A DNA stretch of 13,199 nt from Chrysochromulina tobinii (Eukaryota > Haptophyta > Prymnesiales > Chrysochromulinaceae), in assembly GCA_001275005.1 (NCBI GenBank), contig JWZX01001956.1, positions 1 to 13,199 on the forward strand, read 5' to 3'. Under the pieces are notes generated by a model. That model had not been told where the DNA came from and did no database searches. It saw nothing but the letters and a program-made list of their open reading frames with translations. Position numbers and translations under genes: made by a program. Positions 1 through 5,987 of this stretch are shown one piece after another (position 1 is the stretch's first letter; every line of letters starts with the position of its first letter).

Positions 1-3000
1 CGAGGTGCGGGCTCCATGAGGCAAGCGAGCCTGTGCCTTCTGCGGCGGCCGCTCTCTCACGCGCGCCACGCAAGCCGGTGCGCCGCACGGCAAGGATATT
101 GTCATAAGAGCCGAGGGAGAGCCAAACGAGCTCGCCATCTTTGGACGGGTCGTCCGCATTGTTCGTCTTCTCGGCGTCGATGAAGCGCTCCGCAGCCTTC
201 TCCTTCATCAGCTCAGGGTGCACCTGGGTGATGCAGCCCTTCTTCTCGGCCAGCTCTTGCCAGTCGCGAGGGCGAATCTTACAGCCACTGAGGTCCACGA
301 GAGCCGGAGGCTTACTCTTCTCTACAGGCTGAAGCTCGACGCCGTGGCCCGACCCATATTCTTGCATGTCTGTATATGTGCGCTCAGGGTTGCCATCCTC
401 ATTGTAGATGGAGCCCCAAGACCAGCCAGAGCAGACGACGACCCGGAATGGCACAAAAGGGAGCCTGTGCTCCGACGCGTATCTCACAAGGCTCGCCAGG
501 CGCGCCTCGCTCTCGCACACGATCAGGTCGGGCAGCGTGGTTGGTCCGCGGCAGAGGGGTGACACCTCTTGCCCGAACGCATAGTTGGCATCCAGACAGA
601 GGCGCGCCGGCAGGCCGGCGAAGAAGTAGCGAATGAGGTCCAGACGAGCACGGAATGTCGAGAGGCCCACTGGGCGCCCAAGGAGGATGTCATAAATGAC
701 GCCAAACTCGTTGTACGTGCACGCATCGCACTCATAGCGCACGATGCCAGCAGCATCGCCCGCCCGGCCCACCGAGCCAGCCCAACGCTCCTCCAAGAGT
801 GTTTTCAGCATGTTCCCGCCGCCAGCTCGAACGTCGGCAGCCGAAAGGACGTACACTGGTCGGCTCGCCTCACGCATCAGATCCACGCTGCCCGCCGACG
901 ATGCCTCGGGCTCTTCAGACGGGAAGACGACGTGCAGCAGCACCTCATCGGCGTGCCGTGGGCGCGGTCTTCCCCACAGGGTGAAGGAGAGCACGTACTT
1001 CTCGCCAGCATGGACTCGCTCGCCCTCGTGCCACGCGTCCTTTCGGAAGAGCAGCGCGCCGCCACGCTCTGCAGTGCACGTGAAGGCGTGCACACCGCCC
1101 CCCGGCAGCAGCTTGGCCATCGCTGGCTCGGCGGCGTACACTTTGGTGGCACCGCCTGTCGTGGGCACCCCTGGCGGCGTGACGCACACGAGCAGAGTGT
1201 ACTCCGTGTACACGTTCGAACGAAGGCCCGAGAAGTCCTGGTGCGGCTTGAAGAAGTCGCCGGGTCTGTAGCGCAGATGGGTGATGTCATCACGCACCAG
1301 CGTGAACTCCTCACGGCAGTCCGAGGAAGCATTGATGTGCGCCACCACTTGGTCGCCCAGCTCGAACAGCGTGGCATCGATCAGATGGCGCGCAGTCGAG
1401 GCTCGAATCTCCGTGTCCACGACCTCTGTGCGGGAGGCTGCGTCGTACAGCGGCGAGGTATCCCATGGCTCCGTGCAGCTCTCCAGCCGGCTGCACATTG
1501 CGTCGATGAGCACGGGCGCGAGTCCGGTCACGACTCGTACCAGACTGCTCGGAGGCTTCCACTCAGCGTCTATTGGCAGCGGCGTGTTCGTCAAGTTATC
1601 TGCCGTCGTTGTGGGGCTTGGAGCGTCCGTCTTCGCCCGTGTTGTGCCGGGTGTCTCATCGTCGGCCTTGGCACCACCCGCTTCATCCGCTCCGGATCGT
1701 TTGCAGACAGCTGCGCCGCTGCCGCTCACGCCGACGCCAGCATCGTCTCGAGCTCGAGCGACTTCATCTTCCTCGCCCACCTTGCCCTCCTCCTCCCTGA
1801 GTGGAGGCACCTCGAACAAGGTTGCGGGTGGTGCCTCCTCGCCCTCCTCGCCCTCCTCGCCTTCCTCCTCGCTCCCCGCGCCCTCGTCCTTGCGCTTCTT
1901 GTCCGCTCCGTCGGCCAAGTCGGCGACCGCGCCGCCGCCCTCGGCGGCTGAGAAGCCACTGGCACTTGCAACGAGGACAGCTTGCAGAGCGCGGCGAGAA
2001 GGTGCGTCGTTGCTCATCTCGTATGAGATACACAGCTCATCGACGTCGAGCTTGAGGCGGACGTACGCGCCAACAGCCATGAGGGACGGGTTGCCGATGA
2101 TGTCGGTGGTGCCGAAGGACACATGCTCCGGCATAATGATCGGCACGGCACGGAAGCACACAGGGGGCGACCGATCCTCAAGAATGTCGCTGAGATCAAG
2201 AATGTCGCTGAGTAGTGCGGAGAGCTCCTCATCGTCAGCCACCGCGCGCCTGATGTGGTCGACCGTGATCCATTCCGTGAACTCTTCGTCGTCATTGCTA
2301 ACGCCCTCCTGCTCCTCGCCCTCTGGCTTCTCATCATCAGATCCACTCTCATCGGGATCAGAGAATTCGCGCGCAACGTTGCCTGCGAGCTCGAGCACCT
2401 CATTCATCAGGTACTCAAGAATGATCGCAAGCGCGAGCGCCGCCTCGGGCTGCAGCACACACGCGGAACTCGTAATCGCTGCCAAATCGCGGCCAAAGGC
2501 AAGTTCTGTACTAGTACGCTGCGTAAGCTTCTGAACGAGGTGCAGGGTCGAATCCTTCTGAATATTGTAGTCTGAGAGGGTGCGGCCGTCCTCGAGCTGC
2601 TTGCCCGCGAAGATCAGGATCTGCTGGTCGGGCGGGATGCCCTCCTTGTCCTGAATCTTGGCCTTGACGTTGTCGATCGAGTCCGACGCGTCCACCTCAA
2701 GCGTGAGCGTCTTTCCGGTGAGCGTCTTGACGATGATCTGCAGGTGGCCACCGCCACCGACGACGACGTTCGACGCCCGGCCACCAGACGCGCCCTCGTG
2801 GGCGGCCTCCTTCGCGGCTGCCTTGGCCTCTCGGTGCGGCAGTTTTTTTGCCAGCTCCTTCTTGATCTCATTGTCGGCATGCGTGGCCAGCTCTCCAGTA
2901 AAGACCCCATCTCCGAGCAGGCGTCCGCTGTCATCCTTGGTGCCAACCAGCGCGGCACGCACCGCTTCCTCATTCACTTCGCAGCGCAGATCGCTCATGA

Positions 3001-4060
3001 GAAACGGCGCCTGTGACGCCATTGTCGGCGGCGTCAGCGAGGGCGGCGGCAGCTGTGGCGGCGGCGGCGGCGTGGGGGCTGCGAACTGCACCGCGGGCGG
3101 TAAGCCCAAGGCCACTGACGGCTGCTCGATGCTCACCTCGAAAGCCTCGGAGGCTGTCGGGGCATCGGTGATACTTCGGCTGAGGAGGCGAGCAAGCACC
3201 TTGGTCGTAGCCTCCCCGAGGAGTGCCATCGCCTCGGGCTGCAGCCCATAGTCAGGATGGACCTGAGAGACCATATTTTCCAGAGCGCTGTCCCACACGC
3301 CTGCAGGCGCCTGGAGCCGCAAAGCCGTGTCCTTTTGGGTTCGAATGTACGCGTCGGAACGAATGCCGCAAATACCCATTGCATGGACCTCGTCGGTGTG
3401 AAGCATGACCTGAGCGGTGGGAGTGCAGTCCGGTGAGGCATCGTTCACGGCGGAGGCTGGTGCGCGCTCGGCGCTTACCGTCTCGACGGCCCCCTTGGCG
3501 CATGCAGCGCCGAATTTAGCCTGCATGCGGGCGGCACGGAGCACGGCAGTAGCGAGTGCGTCGTTTACAAGCTCGGTGCCCTCGGCTGAAGGCGTATCTC
3601 CCGCGGCCCATCGGAGCCCGAGGAGCGGTGCTGGGTCCGTCAGGCGGATACAGCCAACGCCATCGATGCCATCAGAGCTCACCCAGCTCACCACCTCGCC
3701 AGATAGCTCAAGCTCGTGCACCACGCGCACGTGCTTGGCAAGCATGCCCTCGCTGGCGCTCTGATTCGCCGTCGTCGTGCCCTCTTCCTCCTCCTCCTCT
3801 TCCTCCGTCTCCTCGCCGTCTTCATCCACCTTCATCTTCTTCATCAGTTGGCACGCCCCGACAAAGCTCACGCTTGCGCCTTCGCTTGGTATGATGCCGC
3901 CTTCAAAGCTGCTCCAGTGACAGAGCACGTGCTCCTTGAGGAAATGCTTGGGCATGTCCTCAGGCGCGTCTGCGGGCTCGATGAAGCCAAATCCACGCCC
4001 AGCATCCCAAGCGACGAGCGTACCGCGCCGCCGGGCTGTGGCTGATGATGCACTTCTCAT
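1..4060 (-). CDS. Giant fusion: cold-shock x2 / H2B-like / ubiquitin / H2A-like / 2OG-Fe(II) oxygenase (3' end off the window)
   Basis: A single open minus-strand frame runs from the ATG at 4060 to the window edge with no stop, at least 1353 codons. Domains in order (residues counted from 4060): cold-shock-like 13-116, a second split cold-shock-like domain 121-252, H2B-like histone fold 256-407, ubiquitin 440-512, H2A-like fold 523-620, a possible OB-like strand segment about 625-690, an acidic Glu/Gly stretch with KKRK, a prolyl-4-hydroxylase-type oxygenase about 838-1030, then about 320 residues I do not recognise. The ATG at 4060 is preferred because the first domain starts at residue 13 and A is at -3. 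In-frame ATGs at 4216 and 4279 would add 52 or 73 residues; the first upstream in-frame stop is the stop codon of the CCDC97-like gene (4349-4351). The likely location is nuclear. I know of no described protein with this architecture; the cellular role is unknown. Confidence 0.9.
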   Translation of the reverse strand, partial: MRSASSATARRRGTLVAWDAGRGFGFIEPADAPEDMPKHFLKEHVLCHWSSFEGGIIPSEGASVSFVGACQLMKKMKVDEDGEETEEEEEEEEGTTTANQSASEGMLAKHVRVVHELELSGEVVSWVSSDGIDGVGCIRLTDPAPLLGLRWAAGDTPSAEGTELVNDALATAVLRAARMQAKFGAACAKGAVETVSAERAPASAVNDASPDCTPTAQVMLHTDEVHAMGICGIRSDAYIRTQKDTALRLQAPAGVWDSALENMVSQVHPDYGLQPEAMALLGEATTKVLARLLSRSITDAPTASEAFEVSIEQPSVALGLPPAVQFAAPTPPPPPQLPPPSLTPPTMASQAPFLMSDLRCEVNEEAVRAALVGTKDDSGRLLGDGVFTGELATHADNEIKKELAKKLPHREAKAAAKEAAHEGASGGRASNVVVGGGGHLQIIVKTLTGKTLTLEVDASDSIDNVKAKIQDKEGIPPDQQILIFAGKQLEDGRTLSDYNIQKDSTLHLVQKLTQRTSTELAFGRDLAAITSSACVLQPEAALALAIILEYLMNEVLELAGNVAREFSDPDESGSDDEKPEGEEQEGVSNDDEEFTEWITVDHIRRAVADDEELSALLSDILDLSDILEDRSPPVCFRAVPIIMPEHVSFGTTDIIGNPSLMAVGAYVRLKLDVDELCISYEMSNDAPSRRALQAVLVASASGFSAAEGGGAVADLADGADKKRKDEGAGSEEEGEEGEEGEEAPPATLFEVPPLREEEGKVGEEDEVARARDDAGVGVSGSGAAVCKRSGADEAGGAKADDETPGTTRAKTDAPSPTTTADNLTNTPLPIDAEWKPPSSLVRVVTGLAPVLIDAMCSRLESCTEPWDTSPLYDAASRTEVVDTEIRASTARHLIDATLFELGDQVVAHINASSDCREEFTLVRDDITHLRYRPGDFFKPHQDFSGLRSNVYTEYTLLVCVTPPGVPTTGGATKVYAAEPAMAKLLPGGGVHAFTCTAERGGALLFRKDAWHEGERVHAGEKYVLSFTLWGRPRPRHADEVLLHVVFPSEEPEASSAGSVDLMREASRPVYVLSAADVRAGGGNMLKTLLEERWAGSVGRAGDAAGIVRYECDACTYNEFGVIYDILLGRPVGLSTFRARLDLIRYFFAGLPARLCLDANYAFGQEVSPLCRGPTTLPDLIVCESEARLASLVRYASEHRLPFVPFRVVVCSGWSWGSIYNEDGNPERTYTDMQEYGSGHGVELQPVEKSKPPALVDLSGCKIRPRDWQELAEKKGCITQVHPELMKEKAAERFIDAEKTNNADDPSKDGELVWLSLGSYDNILAVRRTGLRGARERAAAAEGTGSLASWSPHL
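971..1546 (-). other. 2-oxoglutarate/Fe(II) oxygenase domain, prolyl-4-hydroxylase type
   Basis: Residues about 838-1030 form a double-stranded beta-helix oxygenase. The iron ligands are His940-x-Asp942 (in [16 protein letters not shown]) and His1011 (in [12 protein letters not shown]). Lys1021, ten residues after the distal His, is the usual 2-oxoglutarate-binding lysine of the P4H family. The strand before the distal His, GGALLF, and YTLLVCV after the HxD motif also fit. All catalytic residues are present, so activity is expected. The substrate cannot be read from the sequence; the fusion to histone folds and ubiquitin points to a chromatin, splicing or RNA-bound target, which is inference. 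Confidence 0.88.
2201..2494 (-). other. H2A-like histone fold within the fusion protein
   Basis: Residues 523-620. [18 protein letters not shown] (548-565) matches H2A helix 2, [38 protein letters not shown] matches H2A [20 protein letters not shown] (helix 3 and C-terminal helix). Between them an acidic insert (about 565-597) replaces the basic L2 loop. Residues equivalent to human H2A E56, E61, E64, D90, E91 and E92 are Glu549, Glu554, Glu557, Asp610, Glu611 and Glu612. The helix 1-L1 region lacks the basic residues equivalent to R35, K36 and R42. There is no docking-domain tail resembling H2A. Confidence 0.88.
2525..2743 (-). other. Internal ubiquitin domain lacking the Gly-Gly terminus
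   Basis: Residues 440-512 are close to canonical ubiquitin along the full length; stretches such as [17 protein letters not shown] and [11 protein letters not shown] are unchanged. All seven acceptor lysines (6, 11, 27, 29, 33, 48, 63) and the I44 hydrophobic patch are kept. The initiator Met is Leu, F4 is Ile and R42 is Ile. The tail reads QKLTQR in place of LRLRGG, so it has no Gly-Gly and should be neither cleaved by deubiquitinases nor conjugated. It therefore acts as a fixed in-chain ubiquitin, not as a ribosomal or polyubiquitin precursor. It is preceded by an Ala/Gly-rich linker of about 33 residues. Confidence 0.95.
2840..3295 (-). other. H2B-like histone fold within the fusion protein
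   Basis: Residues 256-407. [14 protein letters not shown] (from about 264) matches the H2B signature around QVHPDTGISSKAM at the end of helix 1 and start of helix 2; helix 2 continues to about 296. A proline-rich insert of about 58 residues (297-354) replaces the short L2 loop. Helix 3 is EEAVRAAL, matching the H2B EIQTAVRLL region. After a short insert, [18 protein letters not shown] (389-406) matches the H2B C-terminal helix GELAKHAVSEGTKAV. Glu390 and Glu398 correspond to human H2B E105 and E113. In an ungapped alignment Lys405 falls at H2B K120, the monoubiquitination site. Confidence 0.85.
3305..3700 (-). other. Cold-shock-like domain 2 (divergent, interrupted)
   Basis: Residues 121-252. 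The first half, [20 protein letters not shown], has the strand-turn-strand pattern of a cold-shock domain but lacks RNP1 aromatics. After an insert of about 75 residues that looks helical and Ala-rich, VMLHTDEV (from residue 218) resembles the RNP2 strand. The fold assignment rests on pattern only. Loss of the aromatics suggests weak or absent nucleic-acid binding. Confidence 0.45.
3713..4024 (-). other. Cold-shock-like domain 1 of the fusion protein
   Basis: Residues 13-116 begin [17 protein letters not shown], matching the first strands and the RNP1 motif (GFGFI, residues 23-27) of cold-shock/Y-box domains. The RNP2-like strand is VLCHWSSF from residue 45, followed by EGASVSF and a closing strand AKHVRVV near 108-114. 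An acidic insert (a run of Glu around residues 80-95) splits the last strands. Cold-shock domains bind single-stranded RNA or DNA through RNP1 and RNP2 aromatics; the aromatics of RNP1 are present, while RNP2 has Leu/Cys where Phe/Val is usual. Binding is inferred. Confidence 0.75.
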
Positions 4061-4310
4061 CTTCGATCGCGTGTGTTGGTCTGCTGAGAGACTCTCCGAG
4101 CGGCTCAGGGCGTGCACCTTCAGAGCGAGGAGCCTCACCACCTTCCGAGCGCAGCGCTCGCTTCGTTTGCTCGCGAAATGGAGCTCGCTTTCGCGCTGTG
4201 TTGGACACGCGCGCATACATGTAATAGGTTGTAGGGTGCTTTCGGTAGCCGGCGGCCCGGTGACTCGTTCTGAAAGCATGAACCTCAACGAGCAGGAATT
4301 TTCGATGTAA

Positions 4311-4320
4311 GTTATATCCG
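4311..4320 (-). promoter_or_regulatory. Possible TATA-like element upstream of the fusion gene
   Basis: On the minus strand this reads GGATATAAC, the only AT-rich box in the 288 bases between the CCDC97-like stop and the fusion start. A transcript starting about 30 bases downstream would begin near 4285, leaving 5' leader for a start at 4216 or 4060 but almost none for 4279. The rest of 4061-4348 shows no other recognisable feature. Confidence 0.25.
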
Positions 4321-4348
4321 AACGATATTTCTGACCCCTCAGTCGGAC

Positions 4349-5446
4349 TTAGTCCGCATCCTCATCATCGAACCACCTCTCCTCGGCATCTCGAGCAGCC
4401 TGCTCGTGATCATCGTACGCAGGATTGTTATCGCAGCGGCGGGCATAGTCAAAGTGCTCGTGTTCGTCGCCCGCCAGGAATCGCTCGCGCATGATCCGTA
4501 GCAGTTCTTCCCGTGCACGCTCCTGCTGTTGACGGACCCTCGCCGCCGCACTCGCCGTCGCACTCGCAACCTCCGCGGCGTCCATACTGGCAGCAGCGTC
4601 GCGACTTAGCCGCACGCCACCCGTCGCGTACGACGCTTCCAGTGCTGCACGGTGCTCCTCGGCAAGGGCACGGAATGCGTCGGCCTCGTAGGATCCAGCC
4701 TCACCGCCAATGGCCGCAGCATCGCTGCCCTCAGCATCAGCCTCCACGCACATGTTGGTGTGGCTCGCCCCCCCGCCGGCATCGTGTAGTGTGGCAGGCA
4801 CCGCCATCGCCGCACGCGCGACTTCGTGAGGCACCTCGTCCTCGTCCTCGTCCTCTTCTCCATCTTCTTCCTGGTCGTCGTCGTCGTCGTCCTCGTGACG
4901 TTCGAGCCGCGCCGCTTCCTCTGCAACGCGCCGCGCACTCATGGCCGCATCGGTGTCATAATTGGAGAGCAATCGCTCGGCCAGGGTCTGCTCGTTTGCA
5001 AAGGCTTGTTGTTCCTGCTCCACGAAGCGGCCGACATGCTGGTGGTAGAGAAGGGGTGCGCGTCTTTGCATGTTGTGGTCAGAGAAGAAGTCGCCCTCCC
5101 TTTCAAGCTCGGCGAGCGCACGGAAACGACGATTCCGAATCTGCTGGGCGCGTTCATTAGCTGGACGACGCAAGGCTCGCAAATGCCATCGCACCTCATA
5201 GTTTTCGGTGTGCACGTCAAAGCGCGCCAGCTCTTCCAAAGTCAGCACAGCGCCATACCTTTCCAGAAAGAGAGCCGGATCAGCGGACGCGAGTGCGGTG
5301 AGGCGAGCTGGCATCGAGTCGAGCGACATCGCTGCCGCGCGCGACTCCTTAAGGATGAAACCTTGCCGCGCGAGCAGATCTCGCGCCGTCGCTTCATCCA
5401 GCGTTGTTTGCATGTTACGGAAGTCACACAGAAACACATTCACCAT
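4349..5446 (-). CDS. CCDC97: CCDC97-like protein (SF3B/U2 snRNP-associated family)
   Basis: 365 residues. The family's conserved block is seen at about 103-146 (IRNRRFRALAELEREGDFFS, then PLLYHQHVGRF) and at the C terminus (MRERFLAGDEHEHFDYARRC, NPAYDDHE, ending AEERWFDDEDAD). These two blocks flanking an acidic centre (a run of Asp/Glu around 185-205) define the CCDC97 family. Human CCDC97 associates with the SF3B complex of the U2 snRNP and acts in the nucleus in splicing. The second Met (residue 12, at 5413) is an equally good start and would remove the odd MVNVFLCDFRN leader. The gene is intronless and in the same frame as, and directly upstream of, the giant fusion gene. Confidence 0.85.
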   Translation of the reverse strand: MVNVFLCDFRNMQTTLDEATARDLLARQGFILKESRAAAMSLDSMPARLTALASADPALFLERYGAVLTLEELARFDVHTENYEVRWHLRALRRPANERAQQIRNRRFRALAELEREGDFFSDHNMQRRAPLLYHQHVGRFVEQEQQAFANEQTLAERLLSNYDTDAAMSARRVAEEAARLERHEDDDDDDQEEDGEEDEDEDEVPHEVARAAMAVPATLHDAGGGASHTNMCVEADAEGSDAAAIGGEAGSYEADAFRALAEEHRAALEASYATGGVRLSRDAAASMDAAEVASATASAAARVRQQQERAREELLRIMRERFLAGDEHEHFDYARRCDNNPAYDDHEQAARDAEERWFDDEDAD

Positions 5447-5543
5447 TCACACAACACGTACAAAGCACAAAAGAGAAGGGAATTCACATTCACACACACG
5501 CCGCTGTACTGTGTGGTCCTGTTTTAAATTCACACACATTCAC
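5438..5543. repeat. Three pairs of ATTCAC hexamers upstream of the CCDC97-like gene
   Basis: ATTCAC (GTGAAT on the coding strand) occurs at 5438, 5445, 5482, 5488, 5528 and 5538. This makes three pairs whose first members are 44 and 46 bases apart. The flanking bases are not repeated, so this is not a simple tandem duplication. The first pair overlaps the ATG at 5446. A TTTAAA box lies at 5523-5528. This could be a promoter array of paired binding sites or CA-rich low complexity. Confidence 0.5.
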
Positions 5544-5987
5544 ACCATGGCGGGTACCGCGCGAGGGGGCGGTTTGTGTGAGCCTGGACGTTACACGTTT
5601 CGCTAGTGGCCCGCCCTCGTTTGAGCCTCCAATCTATGTGCAATGCCAATGAGTTTCGTTTGCCGCACCCGCTGACGTTAAAGGAAAAGGTGAGTTTGTG
5701 CAGCTTGCGTTATGATCGGATACGGGTCGGAGCTCGGAGCAACCTTGTACCTTCCGCCCACTACCGCATATCGTCTCGTATTGCATGCGCACCGCGCTGT
5801 GCCGCCCTGGCATGCTCTGGCATGTGCAACGCCCAACAACGCTTTCACACAGTGGACAGTGGAGCAGACTGTGCGCGCGACCGAATCGACAAATCATGGA
5901 CCACCCCTTCCAGCTTCACACACAAAGTTGGGGCCGCACTCGGAGGCGCTCGGCTGATCCCTCACCCTCCGACACCGACGAGCTCCA
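5447..5987. other. Intergenic region between the CCDC97-like and EF-hand genes
   Basis: 541 bases that serve as 3' flank of the EF-hand gene and 5' flank of the CCDC97-like gene. Apart from the ATTCAC pairs and the TTTAAA box, it holds no coding sequence I can support; the short open frames here have no family resemblance. No RNA gene is recognisable. Confidence 0.6.

Noticed and set aside
1205-1225. GTTCGAAC box resembling a tRNA T-loop (a second GGTTCGAAT near 3338)
   Set aside because: Both lie inside coding sequence, and no acceptor or anticodon stems can be drawn around them.
569-1951. 460-codon plus-strand frame
   Set aside because: It lies antisense to the fusion's oxygenase and linker region; its translation shows no domain, while the minus strand gives catalytic motifs.
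1281-2534. 417-codon plus-strand frame, rich in Ser/Ala
   Set aside because: Antisense shadow of the H2A-like and oxygenase modules in GC-rich DNA; low-complexity translation.
2525-2743. Polyubiquitin or ubiquitin-ribosomal fusion gene
   Set aside because: There is only one unit, it is internal, and its tail lacks the Gly-Gly needed for processing.
3335-3418. Possible H3 helix-3 resemblance ([19 protein letters not shown] against the H3 CAIHAKRVTIMPKDIQLAR region)
   Set aside because: No matching H3 helices 1-2 precede it, and the adjoining VMLHTDEV strand fits the RNP2 half of a split cold-shock domain better.
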